From positions 682,001 to 746,000 of the forward strand of contig NZ_FNNA01000001.1 of the NCBI RefSeq assembly GCF_900106665.1: a DNA stretch of 64,000 bases, read 5' to 3'. This document shows, piece by piece, positions 1-7,160 of the stretch. Numbering within the stretch: position 1 is the stretch's first letter; each line of letters begins with the position of its first letter. Below the pieces are notes generated by a model, which searched no databases, was not told the DNA's origin, and was given only the letters and a program-made list of their open reading frames with translations. This stretch comes from Paracoccus sanguinis (GTDB lineage Bacteria > Pseudomonadota > Alphaproteobacteria > Rhodobacterales > Rhodobacteraceae). Position numbers and translations under genes: made by a program.

Positions 1-1
1 G

Positions 2-226
2 GTCGACAGCCTGCGGGAGCTGACAGGCAGGCTTGAGAAGCGCTTGGGCCGCGAGCCCACGCTGACCGAGGTCGCGCAGGCACTGGCGCTCGCCTATGGC
101 GCTGCCCGAGGCGCGCTGCAGATGGCCACGCCCACGGAAGACCTTGCCGCTCTGGGCCAGTTCGTCGAGGTCGCGGCCGACGACGCCCGCTTCTGCCTGA
201 TGGGACTGAGGGAGGCGGGGCTGTGA
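2..226 (+). CDS. Hypothetical early phage protein, 5'-truncated by window
   Basis: The reading frame is open from base 2, so the start lies upstream; the visible 74 residues include a segment around GREPTLTEVAQALALAYGAA that looks like a helix-turn-helix half. It ends in TGA overlapping the GTG start of the next gene (GTGA, 4 bp), so the two are probably translationally coupled. I do not recognise the family. A downstream TTG at 44 could serve as a start, but the open frame to the window edge argues for a longer protein. Its place downstream of the expected transposase B position suggests an early-operon accessory protein. Confidence 0.55.
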   Translation, partial: VDSLRELTGRLEKRLGREPTLTEVAQALALAYGAARGALQMATPTEDLAALGQFVEVAADDARFCLMGLREAGL

Positions 227-792
227 CAAACCAGACAAGAATTCTCCATGCGCTGGGGACTTCGTGCCTGACCATTCACCAGCTCGCAGACCTTGTGGGG
301 CTGACGGCGGTCCAGGTGAGCAAGGCGGCGTCGGGGCTGATCGCCCGGGATCTGGTCGAGCGCACCGAGCCCGGATGCTTTCGGGCGACGGATGGTGGCC
401 TGGCTGCACAGAAGGGAGGGGTCGTGATCACAAGCGGTCCGGCAAACGTCGTCTGGCGCCAGCCGCGGCGCGCCGCCGGGTCCGGGCTGCGCCAGCGCGC
501 CTGGAACGTGATGGGTCTGACCAAGACTTCGTTCACGGTGCCTGACCTCATCGTCGCTTCGGCCCGTGGTGACGAACTCGACGCCGAGGACAACCTGAGG
601 CGTTACTGCGCCGTCCTTGTAAAGGCCGGATATCTGCGCCGGTTGCCGGGCCGGGATCAAGGGAGCCGTCACGGCTCCAACGGCTTCGTGCGCTTCCGCG
701 TCGTGAAGCACAGTGGTCCGTTGGCGCCAACGCATCGGTCTCGAGCAGGGAAGGTGCGCGACCACAACACCGGCGAGGAGGTGGCGCTGTGA
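223..792 (+). CDS. Winged-helix DNA-binding protein of the phage early region
   Basis: The 189-residue protein starts at a GTG that overlaps the preceding stop by 4 bp. Residues 1-55 form a MarR/IclR-like winged helix (ILHALGTSCLTIHQLADLVG, then a recognition-helix-like segment). A second helix-turn-helix-like stretch lies around residues 88-135, ending in YCAVLVKAGYLRRL. This double-wHTH layout is common among small regulators in the early region of Mu-like phages, but I cannot name a characterised homologue. It probably acts in the host cytoplasm as a DNA-binding accessory or regulatory protein. The next gene starts inside its stop codon, again GTGA. Confidence 0.65.
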   Translation: MTNQTRILHALGTSCLTIHQLADLVGLTAVQVSKAASGLIARDLVERTEPGCFRATDGGLAAQKGGVVITSGPANVVWRQPRRAAGSGLRQRAWNVMGLTKTSFTVPDLIVASARGDELDAEDNLRRYCAVLVKAGYLRRLPGRDQGSRHGSNGFVRFRVVKHSGPLAPTHRSRAGKVRDHNTGEEVAL

Positions 793-1130
793 GCGACGAC
801 TATCTCGACCTGCTCAGGGCAGAGAAGGCGCGCGGCCGCACCACGGCCGACATCGCCCGCCAGCTGGGGTTCGCCCGAACGTCGATCTCGCTGCTGCTGT
901 CGGGGAACTACCCCGCCGCCCGCGCCCCGAAGATCGAGGCGAAGGTGCTCGAGGTGTTCGGTCGAGCGATCGTTTGCCCGCATCTCGGCGCCGAGATCGA
1001 GCGCGACGCGTGCGACGCGCACCGGACGAGCCCGATGCCCACCAGCTCCGCCGACCGGCTGCGCCACTGGACGGCCTGCCGAACCTGCACCCAGAACCCG
1101 GCCGCGCCCGCGGCCATGAAGAGGAAATGA
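789..1130 (+). CDS. XRE-like helix-turn-helix protein with cysteine-containing tail
   Basis: The 113-residue protein uses a GTG start overlapping the upstream stop by 4 bp. Residues 8-45 read as a helix-turn-helix (RTTADIARQLGFARTSISLL), the arrangement of lambda-repressor-like proteins. The C-terminal half has four Cys (CPHL, CDAH, CRTC) and His residues that might bind a metal. Small proteins of this type sit just before gam in many Mu-like phages of Proteobacteria; their role is unknown. Binding to phage DNA or an accessory role in replicative transposition is inference. SD-like GAGGA at its 3' end serves the next gene. Confidence 0.65.
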   Translation: MSDDYLDLLRAEKARGRTTADIARQLGFARTSISLLLSGNYPAARAPKIEAKVLEVFGRAIVCPHLGAEIERDACDAHRTSPMPTSSADRLRHWTACRTCTQNPAAPAAMKRK

Positions 1131-1132
1131 CC

Positions 1133-1666
1133 ATGGCTCCGAAGGTGAAAACCAAGACGAAGGCAGGGCCGGCCCTGCCGATCCCGGCCGACGATACCGA
1201 GGCGCGCGAGGCGATCCGCGAGATCGGCGATCGGCAGCGTGAGGCGCTGCGGTTGCAGGCCGAGATGAACGACCAGATCGCGGCCCTGCAGGAGCGCTAC
1301 GGCGCCCTGGTCGCCCCGATCAACGCCAGGGTGACCGCGCTGACCGAGGGCCTGCAGCTCTTCTGCGAGGTGAACCGGACGCGGCTGACTGGCGGCAAGG
1401 TCAAGTACGCCGAGTTCTCCACCGGCAAGGTGAGCTGGCGGCTGCGGCCGGCCAAGGTGACGCTCAAGAAGATCGAGGACGTGATCGAGGCGATCCGCAG
1501 GGCCGGCCTCGGCGATCGCTTCCTGCGGACCAAGACCGAGGTCAACAAGGACGCGATGCTCGAGGACCGGACGACAGCCTCGGCGATCAAGGGCGTGAGC
1601 ATCGGCTCGGACGGCGAGGACTTCGTGGTCGAGCCCTACGAGACCGACCTGCGCGGCGCGGTCTGA
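1133..1666 (+). CDS. gam: Mu Gam-like host-nuclease inhibitor protein
   Basis: The 177-residue protein matches Mu Gam (about 174 aa), which binds double-stranded DNA ends, protects linear phage DNA from host exonucleases such as RecBCD, and is related to Ku. After a basic leader, residues 20-75 form a long charged helix (EAIREIGDRQREALRLQAEM), followed by the Gam beta region ending VEPYETDL. The frame is open far upstream, but the start is set at ATG 1133 because GAGGA at 1121-1125 is correctly spaced for it; ATG 1127 directly abuts that Shine-Dalgarno. It lies in the early operon, as in Mu, and its stop overlaps the next start (TGATG). Confidence 0.9.
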   Translation: MAPKVKTKTKAGPALPIPADDTEAREAIREIGDRQREALRLQAEMNDQIAALQERYGALVAPINARVTALTEGLQLFCEVNRTRLTGGKVKYAEFSTGKVSWRLRPAKVTLKKIEDVIEAIRRAGLGDRFLRTKTEVNKDAMLEDRTTASAIKGVSIGSDGEDFVVEPYETDLRGAV

Positions 1667-1851
1667 TGGAGCGGACGTCGTCCGCGAAGTGGTTCTGGCA
1701 CGAGCTCGACCGCGTGTTGCGGCCGGCGCTGCAGGGCGGATGCAGCTGGGACGAGGCGATCTCGGCCCTACGCGACAAGGCCGACCAGCTCGAGCGGAAC
1801 CGCGACGCCGGGCTCGAGGCGGCCAGCTACCGAAAGTTCGAGCGGCTGTGA
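1666..1851 (+). CDS. Small hypothetical early phage protein
   Basis: A 61-residue acidic/basic helical protein, starting at ATG 1666 in a TGATG overlap with gam and ending in another TGATG. It includes WDEAISALRDKADQLERNRD, which suggests one or two helices. No family recognised. Tight coupling on both sides and phage-like codon use support it as a real gene of the early operon. Confidence 0.6.
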   Translation: MERTSSAKWFWHELDRVLRPALQGGCSWDEAISALRDKADQLERNRDAGLEAASYRKFERL

Positions 1852-1889
1852 TGGCCGGTCACCGAAAACACGAACGAGAGGAGAAGTGG

Positions 1890-2285
1890 ATGCCTGTTTC
1901 CTACGACACCGTGCAGATCGCGGAGCAGATGCGCGAGAAAAGCGCCGCGCTGCGAGTTGCCGCCCTGGCCGACGCCGGGGATGACATCGGCCATCGCAAG
2001 TTCATCGAGGCTCAAGCGGCGCTGACCGAGGCGACGATCATGCAGAGCCAAATCCTCGCCGAGCTGGTTGGCGCGGGGATGCCAATAGCGGAGATCATCA
2101 AGGTGTTCGCTGCCCATTCGTCGAACATCCTCGCTTCGCTGCTGAGCTTCGCGCCCCCGGGGGATAGCGAGGCCCGCGAAGCCATCCTGGCGCTGTTCAT
2201 GGTGACCCAGAGGCAGTCCGCTACCGCCGATGTGGGTCATCGCGCCTCGATCGTAATCCGCGGCACCCCGGGAGGACGGGCATGA
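1890..2285 (+). CDS. Hypothetical early phage protein, helical
   Basis: A 131-residue, largely helical protein. ATG 1890 is chosen because GAGAGGAGAAG (1876-1886) is a strong, well-spaced Shine-Dalgarno; an alternative in-frame ATG at 1851 sits in a TGATG overlap with the gene before and would add 13 residues, rich in Lys, Arg and Glu. Residues 1-95 are amphipathic helices (IAEQMREKSAALRVAALADA) and the rest is hydrophobic then Ser/Arg-rich. I recognise no domain. Its stop overlaps the next start by ATGA. Confidence 0.55.
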   Translation: MPVSYDTVQIAEQMREKSAALRVAALADAGDDIGHRKFIEAQAALTEATIMQSQILAELVGAGMPIAEIIKVFAAHSSNILASLLSFAPPGDSEAREAILALFMVTQRQSATADVGHRASIVIRGTPGGRA

Positions 2286-2929
2286 CCCCCATCCTCTATC
2301 GCACCGCGCACGGCCTTCTCGACCTCAACCGGCTGGCGCCGACCGCCTTCTCGGCCGGCGTGGTCTCGGAGTGCCTGGCGAAGATCAACCGCTACAATGG
2401 CCGGACGCCCGAGCCTTGGTCGGTGGCCTCGCACTCGGTGCTCGTGGCCATGCTCTGTCGCCCGCAGCACCGGGCCCAGGCTCTTCTGCATGATGCCCAC
2501 GAGGCGATCCTCGGCGACCTCGTGACGCCGGCCGTCAGGCTGATCTGCAGCAAGAGCCAGCCGGTCGCGGGCGGCATCGTCGCCAACGCCATCACCCAGA
2601 CCAAGCTGGACCTCGATCGCCAGATCTTCGCAGCCTGGGACGTCACCTGGTCGCCCGACGGCGCCCGCGAGGTCGCGGCCGCTGATCACATCGCGCTCCT
2701 GGCCGAGGGTGCCGTGTTCTTCGGCGCAGAGGCCGGGGGCGAGATCAGCCCGGAAACCGCTGCCGAGGTGGACCGGGCGGTCGGGCTGATCCGCGAACTG
2801 CCCTACGGCCAGAACTGGCGCGCCGCGCGCGAGCGGTGGCTGAGCTTCGCCCACGACCTTGCCTCGGTCGGACAGCTGCGGCTGCCGCCCGAGCCCTCCC
2901 ATCCGACCCGCACGGCGCGGGCGGTTTAA
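2282..2929 (+). CDS. HD-domain phosphohydrolase (YfbR-like)
   Basis: The 215-residue protein has the HD-superfamily metal site: His51 in WSVASHSVLVA, the His70-Asp71 pair in LLHDAHEAILGD, and a later Asp in VAAADHIALL. The layout resembles YfbR-type 5'-deoxynucleotidases and phage HD hydrolases, which hydrolyse (d)NMPs and shift host nucleotide pools. The exact substrate cannot be read from sequence. It overlaps the upstream gene by ATGA and is followed, after 21 bp, by the HU gene. Location in the early region fits a role in nucleotide metabolism during phage replication. Confidence 0.8.
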   Translation: MTPILYRTAHGLLDLNRLAPTAFSAGVVSECLAKINRYNGRTPEPWSVASHSVLVAMLCRPQHRAQALLHDAHEAILGDLVTPAVRLICSKSQPVAGGIVANAITQTKLDLDRQIFAAWDVTWSPDGAREVAAADHIALLAEGAVFFGAEAGGEISPETAAEVDRAVGLIRELPYGQNWRAARERWLSFAHDLASVGQLRLPPEPSHPTRTARAV

Positions 2930-2950
2930 CCCCGAGCAGAGGACTACCCC

Positions 2951-3220
2951 ATGAACATCGGCAAGACCGAACTGGTGAAGCAGATCGCGGACGCCCACGG
3001 CACGAGCCAGACGCAGGTCCGGGCGACGCTCGACGCGGTGCTCGAAGCGATCATCGGCAACCTCAACACCGGCCACGCCGTCCGCCTCCAGGGCTTCGGC
3101 AGCTTCACCGTGAAAGAGCGCCCGGCCCGCAAAGTGCGCAACCCGCGGACGGGCGAGCAGGTGGATGCCCCGGCCAGCCGCAAGCTGAGCTTCAAGCCGG
3201 CCCCGACGGCGCTGAACTGA
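2951..3220 (+). CDS. hup: HU-family DNA-binding protein
   Basis: An 89-residue HU/IHF-fold protein, the standard length (about 90 aa). It starts MNIGKTELVKQIAD, has the RLQGFGSFTVKER saddle strand and the RNPRTGEQV beta-arm with the tip proline that intercalates DNA. SD AGAGGA lies 7 bp before the ATG. HU is needed as a host factor for Mu transpososome assembly; a phage-encoded copy in the early region suggests self-supply, which is inference. A GC-rich hairpin follows its stop and may end or attenuate the transcript. Confidence 0.93.
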   Translation: MNIGKTELVKQIADAHGTSQTQVRATLDAVLEAIIGNLNTGHAVRLQGFGSFTVKERPARKVRNPRTGEQVDAPASRKLSFKPAPTALN

Positions 3221-3227
3221 CCGCGAA

Positions 3228-3250
3228 ACCGGCCCCCCCCCGGGGCCGGT
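3228..3250 (+). terminator. GC-rich hairpin after HU gene
   Basis: A 9-bp perfect inverted repeat (ACCGGCCCC / GGGGCCGGT) with a 5-nt loop starts 8 bp after the HU stop. There is no U-tract, so it may be a pause or mRNA-stability element rather than an intrinsic terminator. Confidence 0.45.
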
Positions 3251-3295
3251 CGGCGGGGCGTGGTGGCCCCGTCCTGATGAGCAGCCGAGGATGCG

Positions 3296-3976
3296 ATGAC
3301 GACGAGCTACAGCCTCAGGACGAGGGACGACGGGCAGACCGAAGTGCTCGAGCATTCGGCAGTCGTCCTCGGCGCGTTCGTGCGCCCAGAACACGCGCGC
3401 CAGTTCTACGACTGGATGGCGGGTTCGCATTTGACCGTGCGCAGGGCGCCGGAGCCCGAGGTCGCGTCCGCGGCCCCTGCCGCCGATACGCCCGCGGCCA
3501 GCGCCTTCGTGCCTGAACCGATGACCATCCGGCGGCTTTCCGTGCCGGCGCTGGTCGCCGAACAGCAGGAGGTGCCCGCCCAGCCGACGCAGCGGCGGCA
3601 GGCCGGACGGGACAAGGCCGTCCCGCCGGCGGTGGAGGACGGTGAGGGCGCACCGGAAAACCTGCCTGCTGCCCCTGGGCGCGCTGTCGTCGAGCGGCCG
3701 CGCCAGGCGGTCACCATGTGCGCGCACCTGCCGGAGGAGGTCATGGCGCCCGCGTTCGAGCGGCTCGAGCGGGGTGAGAAGCTCCAGGTGGTGGCATCCG
3801 AGCTGGGTGTTCCATGGCCGTCGCTGCGCGGCGCCTATGCCGGATACAAGGGCCGCCGCCAGCGCGAGATCGCACGTGGCGGCATGTCCTCGTGCTGCCT
3901 GTGCAGCAGGGAGTTCATGCCGTCGGTGACGAGCCCCGACACATGCGCGCGCTGCGCCAAGGCGATGGGGCGGTGA
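3296..3976 (+). CDS. Phage protein with C-terminal zinc-ribbon-like motif
   Basis: A 226-residue protein. Residues 1-45 form a compact N-domain, residues 50-135 are a Pro/Ala-rich linker, and residues 140-190 read as a helix-turn-helix (EKLQVVASELGVPWPSLRGA). The tail has CxxC pairs at Cys200/Cys203 and Cys217/Cys220, a likely zinc ribbon. SD GAGG (3287-3290) precedes ATG 3296 by 5 bp. Its stop overlaps gemA by TGATG. The combination suggests a DNA-binding middle-region regulator or replication accessory protein, but I do not recognise a named family. Confidence 0.65.
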   Translation: MTTSYSLRTRDDGQTEVLEHSAVVLGAFVRPEHARQFYDWMAGSHLTVRRAPEPEVASAAPAADTPAASAFVPEPMTIRRLSVPALVAEQQEVPAQPTQRRQAGRDKAVPPAVEDGEGAPENLPAAPGRAVVERPRQAVTMCAHLPEEVMAPAFERLERGEKLQVVASELGVPWPSLRGAYAGYKGRRQREIARGGMSSCCLCSREFMPSVTSPDTCARCAKAMGR

Positions 3977-4374
3977 TGGCTCGCGATCCGCTCCTCGCGC
4001 AGATCCACATCGCCCGGCAGCAACTGGGGCTGGAGGAGGACGACTACCGCTCGATCCTCGAGCGGGTCACCGGCAAGCGCAGCTCGGCCGAGCTTTCGGA
4101 CACCCAGCGGCGCGCGGTGATCGCCGAGCTGAAGCGGCGCGGCTTCAAGTCCCGCGGCGCGAACCGTCCGAAGAGCAGCAAGCCCTATGTCCGCAAGGTC
4201 TTTGCGCTCTGGGGCGAGCTGAAGAGGACCGGGGTGTGGCGGGAACCGGGCATCGCTTCCCTGCGCGCCTTCGTCAAGAAGATGGCGGGTGTCGATGACC
4301 CGGAGTTCATGGACCATGACGAGGCCCGCAAGGTGATCGAGGCGATGAAGAAGATGCAGGAGCGCGCCGAATGA
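3976..4374 (+). CDS. gemA: GemA-like protein (Mu gp16, DUF1018)
   Basis: The 132-residue protein matches the GemA/DUF1018 family of Mu-like phages: LLAQIHIARQQLGLEEDDYR at the start, then the conserved SSAELSDTQRRAVIAELKRRG and a C-terminal helix with MDHDEARKVIEAMKKM. In Mu, GemA affects host gene expression and DNA gyrase-linked supercoiling. ATG 3976 is taken because it lies in a TGATG junction with the upstream gene, although the frame extends further upstream. It ends in ATGA shared with the next start. GemA just before mor is the usual Mu-like order. Confidence 0.9.
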   Translation: MARDPLLAQIHIARQQLGLEEDDYRSILERVTGKRSSAELSDTQRRAVIAELKRRGFKSRGANRPKSSKPYVRKVFALWGELKRTGVWREPGIASLRAFVKKMAGVDDPEFMDHDEARKVIEAMKKMQERAE

Positions 4375-4601
4375 CTGCCCCAGCCCTCAGCTGCGCCGAG
4401 ATCGAGATTGGCGGCAGCATCGACCTCGATCCCGTCACGATCTGCGCGTGTGTGACTTGGCTAGCGATGCACTGGGGCCACTGGAAGCCTGAATGCCTGG
4501 CCGGCGAGATGGCCCGTGAATTGTTAGCGGCAGCCGGCATAGCTGCTGTCGGACCGCTGGCCGGCCTGTCCACCGATGACCCGCTCGGGGACCATCAATG
4601 A
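4371..4601 (+). CDS. Small hypothetical phage protein
   Basis: A 76-residue acidic protein starting in an ATGA overlap with gemA and ending in another ATGA. It has a Trp-rich centre (WLAMHWGHWKPECLAGEMA) and two Cys. No family recognised. The double overlap within a continuous operon supports expression. Confidence 0.55.
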   Translation: MTAPALSCAEIEIGGSIDLDPVTICACVTWLAMHWGHWKPECLAGEMARELLAAAGIAAVGPLAGLSTDDPLGDHQ

Positions 4602-4846
4602 CCCGCCGCGGCCCCCACAACCCGCCAGTCTCAGACCACGCCGTCCTGCGGTGGCTGGAACGGCACGGCCATGTGAATGTCGAGGCCGTCCGCCGCCAGA
4701 TCTACGAGGAGACCCGTGAGGCGTTGCGCGCGGGGGCCTCGCGCCTGACGATCAATGGCACCGAATATCGCATTGAAGGCGGCGTGGTCGTCACGATCGT
4801 CGACGTCCGTCAGACCTGCGGCAAGTTGGACTGGCCGAAACCATGA
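4598..4846 (+). CDS. Small hypothetical phage protein (SDHAVLRWLER motif)
   Basis: An 82-residue protein with VSDHAVLRWLERHG near the N-terminus, then a helical Arg/Glu-rich segment and a beta-rich end (INGTEYRIEGGVVVTIVD). The His-Ala-x-x-Arg-Trp pattern followed by beta strands recalls small RelE/DUF4258-like folds, but similarity is weak and toxicity cannot be claimed. It overlaps both neighbours by ATGA, immediately upstream of mor, a position where Mu-like phages of this group often carry such a protein. Confidence 0.6.
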   Translation: MTRRGPHNPPVSDHAVLRWLERHGHVNVEAVRRQIYEETREALRAGASRLTINGTEYRIEGGVVVTIVDVRQTCGKLDWPKP

Positions 4847-5238
4847 CCCGCAACCTCCCCGTGCCGGTCGACGATCTGCCGCTGTCCCTGGTGGACATCG
4901 CGGAGACGCTGGGCATGGGGGTGGCGATCAAGCTGATGCAGCACTTCGGCGGGCTGGAGGTCAGGTTCCCGATCGTTCCGCCGCCCGATCACCCCGTCAT
5001 CCGCGCCCTCGGGGAGAAGGATGGCTATGCCCTGTGCGATTTCCTGTCCAACGAGCGCATCTACGTCCCGCACGGAAGGCCGGCCCGGTCGGTGAGGGGC
5101 GCGGTGCAGAGGCTCGAGGCGCAGGGGCTTGACCGGGCCGCGATCGCGCGTGAACTGGGTGTATCGCAGCGTCACGTGCGCCGGGTCGCAAACCAGAGTG
5201 ATCTGCACCCCCACCAGCGAAGCCTGTTCGACGACTGA
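4843..5238 (+). CDS. mor: Mor-family transcriptional activator (middle/late regulator)
   Basis: The 131-residue protein fits the Mor/C family of Mu-like phages (Mu Mor 129 aa). Residues 10-60 hold the dimerisation part (VDIAETLGMGVAIKLMQHFG) and residues 92-118 the helix-turn-helix (GLDRAAIARELGVSQRHVRR). Mor activates the middle promoter and the related C protein activates the late promoters by binding short dyads next to the -35 region. Only one such gene is seen here, at the end of the early/middle operon, so it may carry out both jobs. The proposed target dyads lie at 5242-5255, just downstream of it, and at 14123-14137. Confidence 0.9.
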   Translation: MTRNLPVPVDDLPLSLVDIAETLGMGVAIKLMQHFGGLEVRFPIVPPPDHPVIRALGEKDGYALCDFLSNERIYVPHGRPARSVRGAVQRLEAQGLDRAAIARELGVSQRHVRRVANQSDLHPHQRSLFDD

Positions 5239-5241
5239 CCC

Positions 5242-5255
5242 CGGACCTGATGTCC
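5242..5255 (+). promoter_or_regulatory. Putative late-promoter operator before lysis/packaging operon
   Basis: CGGACCTGATGTCC contains the dyad GGAC-N5-GTCC. The identical 14 bases recur at 14123-14136. Both copies begin 76-77 bp before a start codon: the amidase here and the protease there. These are the positions of the Mu late promoters Plys and PI. No clear sigma-70 -35 box is visible, as expected for activator-dependent promoters. Confidence 0.6.
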
Positions 5256-5282
5256 TGCCCCGCGACCGGGCGGCAGCAGGCA

Positions 5283-5308
5283 TGACGGGATCAGCATTCG
5301 TCCCGTCA
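5283..5308 (+). other. Leader hairpin before amidase
   Basis: An 8-bp perfect inverted repeat (TGACGGGA / TCCCGTCA) with a 10-nt loop ends directly at the Shine-Dalgarno AGGA of the amidase gene (5308-5311). It could limit lysis-gene translation or stabilise the late mRNA; which is unknown. Confidence 0.45.
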
Positions 5309-5318
5309 GGATCGCCCC

Positions 5319-6191
5319 ATGAAGGTCATTCGCCACAAGGTTCAGGACGTCCCGTTCCAGCGCGCGCGCTGGGTGGGCGGCGTGATCGTCCCCGAGATCG
5401 TCATCCTGCATGATACCGCAGGCCGGCTCGAGACGGGCAATTCGGCCGCATACCTCGCGAAGAACACGGCTGGGGTGTCGGTCCATTTCGTGGTCGAGCG
5501 TGACGGCAGCATCACCCAGCTGGTCGAGACCAACCGGCGCGCCAACCACGCCGGAAAGTCGAGCTTCAATGGCCGGACGGACTGCAACGGCTTCTCGATC
5601 GGGATCGAGATCGTCAACCCGGGCGGGATGAGCCGCGCATCGGGCACCGGAAGCGCGCTGGTCGGCCGGTCCTGGTGGGGCGAAATGTTCTTCGACCCCA
5701 GCGACGATGTCGACCTGGTGGAGATGAAGACGCCCGAGCACGGTGCAGGCGTCTGGATGTCCTACCCGCAAGCCCAGATCGACGGGTTGTGCCGGCTGCT
5801 CGAGTGCCTGTTCCGGGACATCCCCAGCCTGAGCGACATCACCACGCACTGGTACGTGAGCCCGGGCCGCAAGGTCGATACCAACCCTCTGTTCCCGCTC
5901 GACCACGTGAAGGCGAAGATCCTCGGCCGCGACGATCCTGCCGACACCGCCGCGGACGAGGGCGCGTCCGCCGTCCAGCCGGGCAGCTTTGTCCAGGTTC
6001 ACTCCCCGGCCTCGCCGCTGAACCTGCGGCGCTGGCCCAGCTTCAACCCGAACGTCATCGCCGCCATCCCGCACGGTGCCACGCTGCCCGTGTTCGCTCA
6101 GCGCGAAATCGACGGCACGCAGTGGCTGAAGGTCCTGTTCGACGGCCGCGAAGGATGGGTCGTGGGCCGCTACACCGCCAAGATGCCCTGA
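5319..6191 (+). CDS. Endolysin: N-acetylmuramoyl-L-alanine amidase with SH3 domain
   Basis: The 290-residue protein has an Amidase_2 (PGRP-like) domain in residues 1-195, with His31 in VILHDTAG, His177 in TTHWYVSPGRK and Asp187 in KVDTNPLFP fitting the zinc/catalytic set. A bacterial SH3-type domain follows in residues 215-290 (PLNLRRWPSFNPNVIAAIP, ending GWVVGRYTAKMP). It cleaves the amide bond between MurNAc and the stem peptide to release virions. There is no signal peptide, so it would need a holin; two membrane-protein genes follow. It is the first gene after the proposed late operator. Confidence 0.9.
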   Translation: MKVIRHKVQDVPFQRARWVGGVIVPEIVILHDTAGRLETGNSAAYLAKNTAGVSVHFVVERDGSITQLVETNRRANHAGKSSFNGRTDCNGFSIGIEIVNPGGMSRASGTGSALVGRSWWGEMFFDPSDDVDLVEMKTPEHGAGVWMSYPQAQIDGLCRLLECLFRDIPSLSDITTHWYVSPGRKVDTNPLFPLDHVKAKILGRDDPADTAADEGASAVQPGSFVQVHSPASPLNLRRWPSFNPNVIAAIPHGATLPVFAQREIDGTQWLKVLFDGREGWVVGRYTAKMP

Positions 6192-6200
6192 GGAGGCACA

Positions 6201-6938
6201 ATGTCGTCCTATCTGAAAACCGTCCCTGCAGCGCTGGCCATTGCCGCGGCTGCGATCCCCGTCACCGCATTTGCCGCCGGCTTCATCGAAACCACCCTGG
6301 CCGAGGGCACGCAGCAGCTCGTGATGATGGCCGTCGGCATGCTGCTTGCCGCGACATTCACCTGGGCCGCCGCCACCTCCGAGCGCTTCGCTGCCCCGGC
6401 CCGGGCCAAGTCCCCGCAGGACCGGACGTTGGCCGACCGCGCGATCATCGAGGCGGACAAGCGCATCGACGCGCTGAACATCGCCCAGCTGGAGACGTTC
6501 ATCAGCCGGTTCGTCCTGTCGCGGATCGACAAGGTGTTGGCGGGGCCGCTGCTCGATCCCATGCGCCAGGCCGACGAGCTGCTGGTCGAAGGGATCGATG
6601 CGTTCAAGCGCCGCAACCCCGAACTGGCCGCCCAGATGAAGATCGACCCGACGAGCATGCGCGAGCTGATCGCGGCCGGGATCGGCCAGGTCCGCAAGGA
6701 TGCACTGGGTCAGGCCTTGGCCGACGCCGGTGTCCGCGCCGAAAATCTGCCGGTTGCGGTCGAGCTGTTCGGTTCTGCCGCCGCTAGCCAGATCACCGGA
6801 CTGCACAACCTCCCGCCGCTTTCCGTTTCCTCCCCGGCAGCGCCGGCCGACCCGCCGACCACGATCGTCAACACTGTTGTCCTGGATGGCGCCGATCCTG
6901 CGGCGCCTGTGACTGCCGGCCGCGAGGACGTCAAATGA
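6201..6938 (+). CDS. Phage membrane protein, possible lysis (holin-like) component
   Basis: A 245-residue protein with two hydrophobic segments, residues 6-28 (signal-like, ending AFAAGF) and about 38-58 (VMMAVGMLLAATFTWAAA). A long helical cytoplasmic or periplasmic region and an Ala/Pro-rich tail follow. AGGAGG lies just before the ATG. The place between amidase and a small coiled-coil membrane protein suggests part of the lysis cassette or an envelope-anchored accessory protein. The long soluble part is unusual for a canonical holin, so the assignment is tentative. It overlaps the next gene by ATGA. Confidence 0.6.
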   Translation: MSSYLKTVPAALAIAAAAIPVTAFAAGFIETTLAEGTQQLVMMAVGMLLAATFTWAAATSERFAAPARAKSPQDRTLADRAIIEADKRIDALNIAQLETFISRFVLSRIDKVLAGPLLDPMRQADELLVEGIDAFKRRNPELAAQMKIDPTSMRELIAAGIGQVRKDALGQALADAGVRAENLPVAVELFGSAAASQITGLHNLPPLSVSSPAAPADPPTTIVNTVVLDGADPAAPVTAGREDVK

Positions 6939-7156
6939 GCACCGATCTGCTGCTGCGCGAACTCGGTGCCATCACCGCCAAACTGGAGGGGCTCGAGGAG
7001 GGTCAGGCCCGGGTGGAAGGCCGGATCGAGAAGATGGACGACCGCCTGCGGACCGTCGAGAAGGGCGCGGCGCTGTCGGGCGCCGTCTCGGGCGGGGTGA
7101 TCGCCATCGCCGTCGGGCTGATCAAGGGTGCCCTGACCGGCGGCGGCACCAGCTGA
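6935..7156 (+). CDS. XhlA-like small membrane protein (putative holin partner)
   Basis: A 73-residue protein: residues 5-45 are a heptad-rich coiled coil (LGAITAKLEGLEEGQARVEG), then one transmembrane helix at residues 48-66 (SGAVSGGVIAIAVGLIKGAL). This is the layout of haemolysin XhlA/DUF1515-type phage proteins found in lysis cassettes, which act with holins. It overlaps the upstream membrane protein gene and is 4 bp from the small terminase gene. Function is inferred from architecture and position. Confidence 0.6.
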   Translation: MSTDLLLRELGAITAKLEGLEEGQARVEGRIEKMDDRLRTVEKGAALSGAVSGGVIAIAVGLIKGALTGGGTS

Positions 7157-7160
7157 GATC

